Shown in pieces: positions 45,858 through 57,572 of a stretch of DNA of 64,000 nt; within the stretch, counting starts at the first letter, position 1, and each line of letters opens with the position of its first letter. The position numbers and the translations under genes are program-made. Source of the DNA: Microvelia longipes. Taxonomy: Eukaryota > Arthropoda > Insecta > Hemiptera > Veliidae. The stretch covers positions 20,571,263 to 20,635,262 of the forward strand of contig JACMZG010001908.1 of the NCBI GenBank assembly GCA_018340805.1, in the 5' to 3' direction. Under the pieces are notes generated by a model that made no database searches, had not been told where the DNA came from, and saw only the letters and a list, made by a program, of their open reading frames with translations.

Positions 45858-46459
45858 TTTGTTTTATACCCTGATGTTTCCTTATAAGAAGACACCTTAA
45901 ATGCGAGTCCTTAAAAATTGTTTATAGTTTTTAAATTTCACAAAATACACATTAGAGGAAGTCGTTAGCGAATAATTACACTCATAAACATAAAAGAAAA
46001 TTAAAGTAAAATGTAAATATTTAAGTGAACATCGTCTTACACATTGGGCCAACAAATGCAGGTATATAATGGGGACCAAAAAATTACACTCTTGGTAAAA
46101 GATAAGATTATACACATTGTTGTAATATTCAGTTTGTTTAATAGCCATCCTGAGCCATTATTACACTGTCTAGTTTGTGTAAAAAGTGAGGCTTTTAATA
46201 TTTTCACTTTTCAACTCATTAGACCGTGGTTAATGTTACACTCAATATACATTATGACAAACGAGTTAAATTTATCCGTATCGCATAGCCTTGACTTACA
46301 TGCCTGCTATTAAATACATTTTGAAAGAAATATTAGTATAGTGAAATGAGTTATATGCTATAAATATATCCAAGTTAAATATAAAGTGAAATATTTTCAT
46401 TGTCATGATTCTTCATTATTATTAAGTATATAATTTAATGAAGAAACATATTTTTTATT

Positions 46460-46635
46460 ATTAACATTAAATATGTTTGATAAAATTTATGTTAAATAAA
46501 AATTAACAAAAGGTATAATTAATTTATACTATGTTAACTACGTTTGTTAACTACAATGTTAAATATGTTTAATAAAAGTTTTGTTAAATAAAAATTAACA
46601 TAAGGTCAATTAATTAATTCTATGTTATCATTGAG
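46460..46635 (+). repeat. Tandem duplication, about 90-bp unit
   Basis: TTAAATATGTTTGATAAAAT...TGTTAAATAAAAATTAACAA...TACTATGTTAAC occurs twice with moderate divergence. Confidence 0.75.
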
Positions 46636-46910
46636 TTTTTTCCGAAATAATAAAGGTAATTGTTTTACAGTAAAACAGCTGTAATTATGGGGCTTTAATA
46701 GAATTTTCGCAAGTAAATTCTGTAGTAAATTAAAATTTTGGATAGAATATAAGCTGTAAACAATAACATAGCGAATGCAAAAAATTAACAACACTTTTAA
46801 AAATTCAGCTGATTAAGTATTGCTAGTTAGTATATTATAACCTTGGCGCCCCCAATCGAGCGTCCTATCAATTCATAGGACGTCTTTTACTTCATCTGAA
46901 AATCTACCGG
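46636..46910. other. Spacer
   Basis: Contains the hairpin CGTCCTATCAATTCATAGGACG (46861-46882). No gene recognised. Confidence 0.4.
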
Positions 46911-47215
46911 TTGGTTGGACATAGATGTCGTTTGCACAAAGGAGGAGGAAAGATGACAAATAGTCCGTTAAAATGGAGGGCTTGTAGCATGGACAACAAG
47001 TCGGCGGCCACGGCGGCAAGATGACCGCTGGAATCATAACTTTGTGGCGGAAATCTTAACTTTGTGGCGGGAATCCTAACACTCGAGCAAAACAAGTAAC
47101 GAAATCGAGCATATGCTTTACAATTCCGCTGCACAAGGTTATTTTTATAACGCTCGTTTTTCAGAAGGTTTCATCATTGCTGCCACCACAGATCCCACGC
47201 AAGGGACAGGTGAGT
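46911..47215 (+). pseudogene. Unassigned coding-like module, copy 1 (frameshifted)
   Basis: After three short repeats of CTTTGTGGCGGRAATCYTAA the sequence reads VAGILTLEQNK and then stops. One extra base relative to the copy at 48166 breaks the frame; in the other frame it continues NEIEHMLYNSAAQGYFYNA, then FSEGFIIAATTDPTQGTG before a GTGAGT donor-like site at about 47210. I do not recognise the family. GC-richer than its surroundings, and probably part of a mobile-element or processed gene. Confidence 0.4.
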
Positions 47216-47495
47216 GAAATTAGTGAAGCCCCTTAAGTTTTGCATTTAGGAGTGAATTAAATCCGTGAGGTTATGCCTCTAAAAATCACCGCTGAATTAA
47301 AAAACCAGGATGAAATTCACCGCTTGACGTATTTCCAGCTAGAGTTAAATTAAAAGATAAGCCGAAAGTTAACGTATCTGTTGGGACAACAATATAATAA
47401 CTTTCCCGCTAACTGTATTAACAGTAGAGTTAGTGATCAAAATTAGAAAGACATTTAAAAAATTTAGGCTATAATTTACATTGCAGCAAACGAAT

Positions 47496-47500
<5 letters not shown>

Positions 47501-47578
<78 letters not shown>

Positions 47579-47585
47579 TATAATA
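47501..47585. repeat. (TA)n microsatellite
   Basis: About 80 bases of uninterrupted TA. Confidence 0.95.
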
Positions 47586-47698
47586 TATTTCTTAAATTGT
47601 TCTATTAATAGTGATTTTTTCCGGTGTTCAACGATCCAGTGAATAGGTGCGTTAACACGTTCAGATAATACGTCTAATCGGTCCTACGGATCCAATCC

Positions 47699-47986
47699 CA
47701 TAGACATATATACTAGAGGAAACATAGCCTACCTCAATACATTAAGAGGTAGTAACCTCATAGCAACCTCCTTAAATAGTGAGTAAAGGTTAATAATAAC
47801 AATTGATTTGGCTTCCCGCACATTGTTTGTATTTTGATTTGTATTTTTAACATTCTCCTACACAAGTTATTGAAATGTTTTACTGATTATTTGATTGTAT
47901 TTATAATCGAAGGCGATTACTACAGGTTACTTTTTCGATGTTTCAAAATTTAACCTATAGGCCCCTCTAGTAATAATATCTCTATG
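47699..47986 (-). mobile_element. MITE family H, copy 3 (inverted), 8-bp target duplication
   Basis: Termini CATAGACATATATACTAGAG and CCCCTCTAGTAATAATATCT+CTATG. Flanks TCCAATCC (47691-47698) and TCCAATTC (47987-47994) match at 7 of 8 positions. Internal sequence is the reverse complement of copies 1 and 2 (AGGTTACTTTTTCGATGTTT, TTGTATTTTGATTTGTATTT). Confidence 0.85.
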
Positions 47987-48099
47987 TCCAATTCACGAGT
48001 TAAGCTTGTTGATTATGTTTAACGAATTCTCGAAGAAAAATGTGCTTATGAGGTTGGGTTATAGAGGTGGGGTCAGGGAGATGGGGGCGTTTTAGTTTT

Positions 48100-48308
48100 T
48101 TGTATGTTTGCCTTTTAAAAGGGTGAAATTATCAGCGCTTTCCAAAATATACCTGCTTCGCAGTAATATGGCCGGTGGAATCCTAACACTCGAGCAAAGA
48201 AGTAACGAAATCGAGCATATTCTTTACGATTCCGTTGCACAAGGTTATGTTTATAACGCTGGATTTTGGGATTTTTTGAACATCCTCACGAACAAAGATT
48301 TACAGTAA
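48100..48308 (+). CDS. Unassigned small coding-like module, copy 2
   Basis: From ATG at 48168 it reads MAGGILTLEQRSNEIEHILY, then DSVAQGYVYNAGFWDFLNIL and TNKDLQ to TAA at 48306. The first 35 codons are shared with the frameshifted module at about 47050-47155, so this is a duplicated unit in which this copy keeps the frame. The upstream frame (from 48108) is also open. I do not recognise a domain. It may be a fragment of a transposon gene or a small duplicated host gene piece. Confidence 0.35.
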
Positions 48309-49555
48309 TTACGAGGTTGGATAAAAAATTGTTTTTATAACCTCTAATAAAAATAACCTCCGTTCCAAAAAGAGGTAAACGAGACTCTTGTAGCGCTAGC
48401 AAGAGCAGCAGCTTCATTTTAGAAAACGATATTTAGATTTCGTGTTAAAATAATAATTTTTAATTAGTTTTTTTATTACATCTACAAAGCACATACACCT
48501 TCATAGAATAGTCCCTTCAAAAATAAAGTTGGAATGACACTTAAAAATTTATATAAAGTTTTATTGGAGTAAAATTTATTATTCTATTATATCAGAAATA
48601 ATTTTAACCAACTTGCCATATTACAAATTTATTTTCTCAACCTTTTTTCAAACAATATTGCAACACAAAAAGCGAAGCTAAAGTTGCAATATTATTAAAT
48701 GAGAAAAACATTGTGTCAAAGTTAAAATAAATCTAGCGATGACATGTTACGAATATTAAATCAGAAAGCTTTCTTATGAAATAATAAACTTCTCTTTAGT
48801 GTTGCACTGTCTTGTTTATCAAAATTTCATAAGGAAAGGTGCCAACAAAACAAATCAGTTTTACAAAAATCATTTCATTTTTCTTTCAGAGCAAACTTGT
48901 TCTTACCTTGGTAAAACTAAAAATAACGTTTGACTTGGTAGTTAGTAGGTTTGATCTCAAAAAGAATTTTTTTTACTTCTTTTTTTCCAACAACTTCAAC
49001 TATTGTTGTTTTTCTTCGTCATTCATTAGATACAAACTAAAAGAATAAAAAAGAGAGAAACTTTAAGAGTTTTTTAACTTTTTTTCCTCCTTTTTGGCGA
49101 CAAACTTAAGTAAACGACTTAAACCACAAGCTGTATTGTGGTTTTTTTTTTCTTTTGAAAAAAAATCATTCAATAGAATGAAAAATTACGATCGTGATAT
49201 CTTGTAATACAAATAGAAAATTCTTGTCAAAACATTTATGTGATCAAAACTTAGTTATTCGGTGTTGGTCTCTTTAGGGAATTTTCAATAGAAAATTACA
49301 TTAATTTTTTGTTTTCATCGGAAAGATAACCAAAACTAAAGTATTGGTTTTATTATCAATTATTTATTGCGAACACACATGAATATTAGTTGAAATCGTA
49401 TACTCATTTGAATGTAATTTAAAACTATTAAAATTTAATATATTTATTTAAAACGAAGCTTTAAGCTATCGATTTTGCAAGAAAAGTTGCACATTAATTT
49501 GAACAAATATCTCAAGAACAGTGCTACCCACATATTTAGTTGAGGCTTCCGTGTA
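48309..49555. other. AT-rich DNA, no gene recognised
   Basis: No supported feature. Confidence 0.45.
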
Positions 49556-49562
49556 TTCAAAA

Positions 49563-49790
49563 AAATTCTGGCTCGGTGGTCCGCATGTCGGGCGAATTTC
49601 CTAAGTAATACGTGCTTAACACCCCATTTCCAACGATTTATGCTTTATAACCAAATCAGTAACTCAACTATCAAGCACTGCTTGTAAGTCATTTTGTCTG
49701 TATTTTTCAAAAGAAATGAGCAAAGTTACCTATTGTTACCTATGCCTCTAAAATTGGCAGAGAACACTATTGTTGAGATTTCTCTTCTTT
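49563..49790 (-). mobile_element. Family B foldback element, arm plus part of core
   Basis: CTGGCTCGGTGGTCCGCATG, TCGGGCGAATTTCCTAA, AGCACTGCTTGTAAGTCATT, CTGTATTTTTCAAAAGAAAT and the core string TATGCCTCTAAAATTGGCAG, in family order on the minus strand. Confidence 0.75.
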
Positions 49791-49984
49791 TTTCAAGTAA
49801 TTTCCATTTACTTTGCGGCTGAACTATAGATTTGTCAATTCTAAACTACTTTCTCTCTTTTATGGTTCATCTATATGTTACATTTAGATATTATTAAGAC
49901 ATTAAGTAATATTGCTACGATATAATCTTTGCGTTAGTTAAATTGTAAAATTCTAGGTTAATCCAGTCAAAAGATACAAGGGGG

Positions 49985-50095
49985 TAGAAATGCTCCGAAA
50001 TGCTTTAAGAAAAGGGTGTTCGTCAGTGCCAGCCTTGGATATGAAACTTGTACCTTATAAAGCAAGACTTTCGCGGGGGCACTACCGTGCCCCTA
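49985..50095 (-). repeat. Possible degenerate tRNA-like sequence
   Basis: On the minus strand GGGGCACGGTAGTGCCCCCG, CGAAAGTCTTGC and CAAGTTTCATATCC resemble weak A and B boxes at about the right spacing. It could be an old SINE head; no acceptor stem is apparent. Confidence 0.25.
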
Positions 50096-50424
50096 CATAT
50101 ATACTTACTATCTTGTGATTTATAGATTTATCACATCTATAATATGATAAAAGAAATATAATTTGCATAAATGATCAGAATTGGATAAATTACTAAAGTT
50201 TAAGAAGTTTTAGTTATTATGGAAAAAATGACAAATGATTATAAATAGTTTCTATTTAAATTTTTATTATTCCTATAGTCTATTCTTAAGTTTTTTATTT
50301 TATTTTCTGTTGAGCTAAAATAATTATACGTTTGATTTTCAGTTTGCTAAAGAATTCCGTTTCAACATTTTTTTTTTCAAGTTAGGCACTTAAATTGTGT
50401 AGCTGTTTTTCCTCGAAAAAGTAT

Positions 50425-50704
50425 TTAAAGGGAGTAGGAGTTTTTTTTTAGCTGTTTTTCTTTTCCATCCCTGACCAAGCTGTTGGAATAAGAAATTAGG
50501 AAAGGTAGCGTGTTTGAGCTACATACCCACGTCCTTGGGATATCAAGAAATATTGACCAAAAGCCTTTTCCGACTCGGTGCGACTTTTTAGTCAATGAAC
50601 TTGGCAAGCCACTATTTGACCTCATCATGCCGGGACATGACAAGCAACATAAATCATGCAATTTTGAAATAAAGAATACTATTTTGAGGGAGGGATTATA
50701 TTAG
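50425..50704. other. GC-richer unassigned block
   Basis: Open on both strands (minus 50425-50661; plus 50510-50704). The plus frame holds CDFLVNELGKPLFDLIMPGH and the minus frame SGLPSSLTKKSHRVGKGFWS. Composition differs from its surroundings, as for a decayed transposon gene, but I cannot assign a family or choose a strand. Confidence 0.3.
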
Positions 50705-50823
50705 AATTATGTATCAAATTACTGTAATAATACGTTTAACATAACATTAGATAAAATTGATACGTTTTTATTGCACTGATTAGTCATATGATCCCTTAAC
50801 ACACACCACACACAAATTTGATG

Positions 50824-51092
<269 letters not shown>

Positions 51093-51830
51093 GTTCGTTT
51101 TAATTTTCACAGAATTTGCGTTTCAATTAACGAGTTATGCAATTGAGTTAAGAGTGCCAATATTGAGTTACGCTAATGTATACAGCACATACTTTCAATT
51201 ACCCCTATGACTACTTATATAGAATAAATTACCTTCATTAGCTAAATTAAACAAGACTTTTTATTTCATTCTATTTATTTCCCTGTTTTGCAAGTAGTAT
51301 CTGTTTAATATCAGTGGAAATTATCCTTGTTTTTTTCCCATAGATAATAATAAGTAATGATCATAAAGATAAATTTAATAATGATAAATTGCGTAAATAT
51401 ATCTCGAAGTAAATCACACAAGTAAAAAGAGTCGAGTTGATAGTTCTGTGAGAATAGTGTAATAATGAACTTGACCTCATAGCTTTCATTAGAACAAAGA
51501 ATTATACTTTTGGCTGTAAACACTCTTCGTAAAATACATCAATTGTTTTTGCTCCAGCCTTTTCTAATCTGTCGATTACCAAGAAATAAAACTATTAGCT
51601 TAGCTATTTAAAATGTACGTTAAAAAGCACCTTCGGTTTTTTTATCGTTATTATTAAATCGTTCATACCTTTCAGTTCAACATTCTAGCTAGTAAAGATA
51701 ATGAACAAAAGAACTGTTTTCTATCTAAAGCATGGGCCTTCGGGCCCAGTCCGCTACCTTTTAGTTTTACTCATTCATATTCTATGGTCCTTAAAAATAC
51801 AATACCTTGATGAATTAACGTTTTACTAAT
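51093..51830. other. AT-rich DNA, no gene recognised
   Basis: No supported feature. Confidence 0.45.
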
Positions 51831-51835
51831 TTTAG

Positions 51836-52100
51836 TAATGTAATGACACCTTGTTTAAAATTCGTTTAAACAAAGTATCATATTTTAATAACACTTTGTT
51901 TGAATGCCATTTAAACAAAGTCTTATAGTGTGATGACACCTTGTTGAAATAGCGTTTAAACAAAGTCTTATATTGTATTGACACCTTGTTCAAATAGCGT
52001 TTAAACAAAGTCTTATATTGTAATGACACCTTGTTCAAATAGCGTTTAAACAAAGTCTTATATTGTGATGACACCTTGTTGAAATAAGGTTGTCACCTTG
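51836..52100 (-). repeat. 45-bp minisatellite, five to six units, open frame on minus strand
   Basis: Unit TGACACCTTGTTCAAATAGC then GTTTAAACAAAGTCTTATAT and TGTAA, with the palindrome GTTTAAAC in most units. Because 45 is a multiple of three, the minus strand keeps a frame (51832-52074) with a 15-residue period, YKTLFKRYLNKVSLQ, mutating along the array. I see no promoter or flanking exon and regard it as a minisatellite that happens to be readable. Confidence 0.88.
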
Positions 52101-52400
52101 TTGAAATTAAGTCTTCTAACCTTACCATAGTAAGGTAACTTAGTTTTGATATATTGTCATTTCATATGTAATTTTGTAGTGGTAGTGCGCATGTAATGAT
52201 TTTAAGAGTCATACCAATTTTGTTTCTTTAAATAAGAATTGTTTGTTTACGTTTATTAATAGTATAACTTGAATTTTATTTAATGACTGAACTCTGAACT
52301 AGTATTTGAAATCAAGTCTAGATAGGAGGGGGAGGGTCTGCTATTCCTAAAACTGATGAGTAGGATAGCTCCACTCAAAATACCTAAACAACCGGGACAG
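52101..52400. other. Spacer
   Basis: Contains CCTTACCATAGTAAGGTAAC (a small palindrome at about 52122). No gene. Confidence 0.4.
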
Positions 52401-52405
52401 ATTAT

Positions 52406-52596
52406 GGCCCGAATTCAAAGACATTTTCCTTACCTAAACCTAAAATTTTCCCCGAGGAGCCTTTAAGGAAAATGTTAGGTTTACAATTTAGGTAAGGAAA
52501 ATGTTAGGTATCTTTTAGGAAGCCTTAAGGGTTCCTTAAGGATCCCTTAGGGAAAATGTTAGGTTTAGGTAAGGAAAATGTCTTTAAATTCGGGCC
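52406..52596. mobile_element. 191-bp palindromic MITE, possible Harbinger type
   Basis: GGCCCGAATTCAAAGACATT...TTCCTTACCTAAACCTAAAA at the left is mirrored at the right by AGGTTTAGGTAAGGAAAATG...TCTTTAAATTCGGGCC, giving arms of about 45 bp. The interior repeats AAGGAAAATGTTAGG. TTA occurs at both edges (52402-52404, one base off, and 52597-52599), as for PIF/Harbinger elements, but the fit is not exact. Confidence 0.75.
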
Positions 52597-52599
52597 TTA

Positions 52600-53150
52600 C
52601 TTTTTAAATCTTTGTTATGGTTTTAAAATTATTTAAAAATTAAAAATAGTTGCAGTTTTTTGGGGGCACTGTAAAGGAATCAATCTATTGCACACCGAAG
52701 AAAGCTGATATATATATTTTTTTAAAAACTATCAAAGAAATAATTAGGTTATATCAAAACAATTATGACCTATACTTGGATATTATTGGTTCAATTTTGA
52801 GGATTATATTCCTAAAGAGTATGTATGTTGCCAGAAATGACAAGCAGTTTAAAAAACAGTCTTCCGCATAATTGTGTTGTAGAAATTTGTAGTTAATACA
52901 TTACATCATTACAATCATTGTTAAGGGCTTTACAATGACTTATTTGTGAAGTATAAGTTATCCATATATCCACAAAATATACCCTTTAAATGCAATCACT
53001 CAAGGAATATTTGTGTAAAATTAGCTATCTTACTTTCTTTATGCAATTCTATGAAAGCTAGCTAATTACGCACAATTATTAATTTAATTTCATATTTTAA
53101 CAGTGTATACACTAACTAAAAATTTAAATAGATTCAGTTAGGGATTTGAT
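52600..53150. other. AT-rich DNA, no gene recognised
   Basis: An open frame at 52650-52871 has no recognisable protein. Confidence 0.45.
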
Positions 53151-53156
53151 ATTTTT

Positions 53157-53440
53157 CAAAGGAAATGCGCATAATTATCCTGTTGCTTATACAAACTATG
53201 CCTCTAAAATTGGCAGTGCGCACTTGTGTTTATCTTTAAACGTTTTAGCGTATTTTCTTTGAAAAGTACAGACAAAATGAGTTACAAGCAGTGCTTGGTA
53301 ATTGAGTAACTGCTTAGGTTTTAAAGCATAACCGGAACCTTATAAGCAAGAAATGTAACGCAAGGAAACACGCATTCCAAAGGAAATTCGCCCAACATGC
53401 GGACCACCGTGCCAGAATTATTTTGTAGTTATAACCTTAT
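53157..53440 (+). mobile_element. Family B foldback element, core flipped relative to arm
   Basis: CAAAGGAAATGCGC (53157-53170) and GCGTATTTTCTTTG (53248-53261) enclose a 77-bp core, followed by the arm ACAGACAAAATGAGTTACAA, AGCAGTGCTTGGTAATTGAG, AAGGAAATTCGCCCAACATG and CGGACCACCGTGCC. Relative to the arm, the core runs in the opposite direction to the copy at 17507. Confidence 0.78.
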
Positions 53441-53462
53441 ATAACGTAAATAAAAACAATAA

Positions 53463-53720
53463 AAAAATATCGTCCTTACCAGGATTCGAACCCAGGTCCC
53501 CGGCTTTAAGTACTTTGAGTGTTCCTATTGACTCCGGACCATTTTCATTTCACTCACATGCCCAAAAAACATCGTAAACGACTCCCCACTTAAAATATAT
53601 AGTTTACTAGCTGTATTTTAGGTTTTCGGAATTGTCTTATGTTTTTTCGACTTATTGTTCACAAGTGGTTGTATCGACTTCGGACCGGTTCCATTCGATT
53701 CAGCGCTTCAAAAACATATA
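53463..53720 (-). mobile_element. tRNA-like-ended repeat (SINE-like), copy 2
   Basis: Minus-strand copy of the unit at 37186-37455. Its 3' end reads GACCTGGGTTCGAATCCTGG then TAAGGAC, with a proper B box, and GTCC at the start of the tRNA-like part (about 53530) could pair with this GGAC, making a 68-72-base degenerate tRNA shape. Confidence 0.6.
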
Positions 53721-53789
53721 TAAGGACACACACACCGACGGAAATCTCGGTAAAAACCACTCAGGAGTTTCTAAAAACGATGTTTAGTT

Positions 53790-54805
53790 AATTCAGCTTT
53801 ATGTAATTTAAAATATTTAAATTTAATAAATTTATTATTTAATTTTATAAATTATAGTTATAATTATAATTTATGATTTAATAAATTTATAAAATTTATT
53901 TAAAAGTGAATTCAGTATTACATTTTAATCATCAAGATTGTTCTATTTAATGGGTAGATAATATTTATGATATTATTTTGTAATGATACATATTTTTGGA
54001 GTTAAAAGGCTTTTTAATTATCACCCCATAAATAAAGTTTGAAATACATCCCTTCTCAGGGATGTCAATGGAAGAAATAAATGTTACAGAAAAAATTATA
54101 ATTTTTAAAATATTTTAAGCTGAAAAAATAATTGTATCAATATTTATTTAGTGTTTTTTATGATCTCTACTACATTTTTTTTGTTTGAATTATTTATGGG
54201 ATTAAATTTAAAGCCAACGAATCTAGAATAAGTTTTCATGTACTTAGGCATAAATTAAGGCCAAAACATTTTTATTTATAGATTTTCTGTATAAATGTTG
54301 ATTTTTTTATTGATGTACCTACTGCGTGCAATCTTTTTCATCGCTAAGAATATTTAAATGATTATTATTGGTGTTGTTCGTTATTAACGAACCCTTTGAC
54401 ATCAGTTTTAAACTATTTACTAGTTATTTATTTTTAACTATTTATACCTTCCTTGTATTTTTTGTTGTATGGATTTTGGAATTTATCTTCATCTATTTAT
54501 GTTGACCAAAATTAATTGCTCTAGTTGAGGTGACCTCATAGGAATAGAATCGTTATGATGCGCTACCTTCCATAAATGGGGTTAGTCATTACTAAAAATT
54601 TTGAAAAAAAAACAAAAGTTTAAAATTAAAAATTAAATAAGTAATAATATTTAAATAAATTTAAAGTAGATAAGTTTAAACAGTCGTTTAAACGTATTTA
54701 CTTTAATTTTGCTAAAAAGAGTAGCAAAGCTCCAAAAATCATACTTTAACCTGATAATATTTCAAAAATATGTTGGCATGCCTACAATTTTTTTACTCCA
54801 TAATA
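53790..54805. other. AT-rich DNA, no gene recognised
   Basis: No supported feature; very AT-rich at 53800-53900. Confidence 0.45.
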
Positions 54806-54815
54806 TAGCTCTATG

Positions 54816-55125
54816 CATAGAGATATTATTATTAGAGGGGCCCTATAGTTTAAATTGTGAAACATCAAAAAAGTAACCTGACCTCCTTCGCTTATAAATA
54901 AAATCAAATAATCAGTACAAAATTACAATAACTTGTATAGTAAAATGTTAAAAATACAAATCAAAACACAAACAATGTGCGGGAAACGGAAATAAATGTA
55001 TTAATTATAACCTTCACTCACTCTGGAAGCAGGTTTCAATGAGGTTACACAGAGCCCCAAAAAGATGTTTGAGGCCTCTCAATGTATTGGTTATGTTATT
55101 GAGATATCTAGTATACATCTCTATG
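54816..55125 (+). mobile_element. MITE family H, copy 2, perfect 8-bp target duplication
   Basis: Termini CATAGAGATATTATTATTAG+AGGGG and TCTAGTATACATCTCTATG. The flanks GCTCTATG (54808-54815) and GCTCTATG (55126-55133) are identical. Interior blocks GAAACATCAAAAAAGTAACC, ACAAATCAAAACACAAACAA and GGTTTCAATGAGGTTACACA match copy 1. Confidence 0.9.
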
Positions 55126-55134
55126 GCTCTATGC

Positions 55135-57180
55135 GATTTACGCTACAAAGGTACGCTTCTATATTACTTCGTACTAAGTGTAGAATGTAATACATATTAC
55201 AGAAAGCTTAGTATATAAAGTAAGCTATATCCATGACTTTGAATTATTGAAGAAAAAAAATATCTCTGACACAGCTATGTATCTTTTTTATCCTTTCCTC
55301 TGCTGTAGTTTGCAATCTTTTTTAGCAAACTAAGTGGTGCTTTAACAATTTTTTTCTAATATCCAAGTTATCGATCACACGTATGTATTTATTTTCCATA
55401 TTTTCTTACTTAGAAGATTTATAAAACTTTTTTTTAGATAAAAATAACATTTATTTAGAAAACTATTCATCCTAGAAGACAAGAACTATCAATCAACATA
55501 AGTATTGGTACAATTTTTATGACTAAAGATAAATTCACCACAAATTTTGAAATGTCATTGACTAATGACTTTCTAATGTTCTAAATAAAGTATAAAATAA
55601 ATAATATAAGTACCAAAACTTGGCCCATCAATAGTTAGTACACGTTTTATTAATGAAAAAACTTTATAATATTTTTTTTTATTTAAAAAGTAACCTAGTT
55701 CATATCGATTATAAAATTATTGAACTATTTTTCTTGCTCCGTAAAAAACTTCTTATTTCCCGAGCTAGTTTTATAAAATTGTTCAAATAATCCTTGATAA
55801 GTTTAGTCAGACAATATCTTATGACCCCAGGTGGTAAAGTTAGTCTAACTATTGATCATATTCCAAAATTAGCCCCGAGTTTGTCCTCTGATAGAACTCG
55901 TCGATAGTAATGAATTTATAAAATGTGTCAGTTATCAGACCTACCTTCTGTCGGATTTTAAATATTTAACAACATTCTTCGTTATATCTAAGTATCAGCC
56001 ATCGTTTATTAGCTGGGTTTTATTTTTTTGCGAATTTTCAGAAGAAAATAACGCTTGTGAGGTTTGCCAGATGTTAAAAGAGTATCAGGACGCTGAAGAG
56101 TCCACAAAGCGGTGCACATTATTAAACTTTGTTAAATAAGTGGTAAAATGGCATGTGATAACAATAATAATACAAATCAACAAACAATGCACAAGGTACC
56201 TCTTCTGAACGAACCGATGTTCCTCGATGGAATGGCCGCTGCGAAGTGGCCAGGAGACGAAAGAACATCGTTTGACTGGTGAATTTTTGTCTAAGCAAAT
56301 TTATTTACTTGAGGTTAATTTATTACAAAGTTTCTCCATTGTTAAAATTTTACTGTGAAATATAAAAAACTTTTTATAAATTATTTCATTCATTAACATA
56401 GACAGCACAACTTGAATAAGAAATTTGATAGATAATAAAAACATAACATTACATGACAAACAAATCCTAAATATTTGTAGTGGGAATACTATACTAAGTT
56501 ATCAGCTTAACTCGTTAACATTATAGTAGGCTTTCTCAAGTAACAACGTTTTTAATGCTTTTTTTTAAACTTTTGGGTAGAAGTTTAATTAGGTTGAAGC
56601 GGGTAATTTATTGAAACACCTTATTCCATTAAAATTTGAGGAGTCCCACAAGTGGGAGTATTGATTTTAACAATATATCTAGTGGCCATGATTGTGGTCT
56701 TAATATATTTGAACTACCCTCATCATACTATGGCATTAACAAACAGCAACAATGAAAAAATGTAGGCTCTATGAAAAGTTAGAATTTTATTATCAATAAA
56801 ATATTATTTAAATTGTATAAAGTTTATACAATAATATTTTTAATAAAAATATATAGTTTCGGCACTAAATGTCTGGGGTCACCAGCCCAGGCTATGCTCG
56901 AAATTGACATTATTAGTATTTGAAGTAAAAAGATTTCACCAACATTAATTAATACTTAGGGGATAGTGGATACAACCCACCATTGGTGGTTCCCGCTGGG
57001 TGAATATCTTGATAGGCTGAATGATCCTAAAGCTAGCATTTATTTATATTTTATTATCTTGACAAGCTAATTTAATTAATCTTTTATTAACTTATAAACG
57101 GCTTATTTGTTTTTCGATGTGCTCAAATGTCTCAATTCTTATTCAAAACAATTATAAAAAATTGAGACCCTTGAATAAAA
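55135..57180. other. AT-rich DNA, no gene recognised
   Basis: A GC-richer patch at 56195-56280 (CTCGATGGAATGGCCGCTGC) recalls family C. Nothing else can be supported. Confidence 0.4.
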
Positions 57181-57500
57181 AATATATTATAAAATATAAT
57201 ACAATATATAATATATAATAAAATATAAGTTAAGATATTAAAAGAAAAAATATTTTGGATAATGTTAAATTTAAACTTTTTAATCTCATAATTAAGACTT
57301 CATTAACATTGGAACATAGAAGGATAAGAGTAAGGAAATATTCCCTCCCTAAAGATAATAATAATATAAAATATATGATAATAAATTAATAATAATATAT
57401 AATAATATTAATAATATAATAATATATATAATATAATATATAATAATATAATATAATATAAATATAATAATATATAATAATAAATATAAATATTAAAATA
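57181..57500. other. AT-only low-complexity DNA
   Basis: Runs of AATAATATA and TATAATA in front of a (TA)n array; no gene. Confidence 0.7.
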
Positions 57501-57503
57501 TAA

Positions 57504-57562
<59 letters not shown>

Positions 57563-57572
57563 TATATATTAT
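57501..57572. repeat. (TA)n microsatellite
   Basis: TA array at the end of an AT-only stretch. Confidence 0.9.

Noticed and set aside
53463..53536. Possible genuine tRNA gene
   Set aside because: The B box and a 4-bp acceptor-like pairing are present, but the A box and anticodon arm are poor and a second diverged copy exists at 37380-37455; it is better viewed as part of a repeat.
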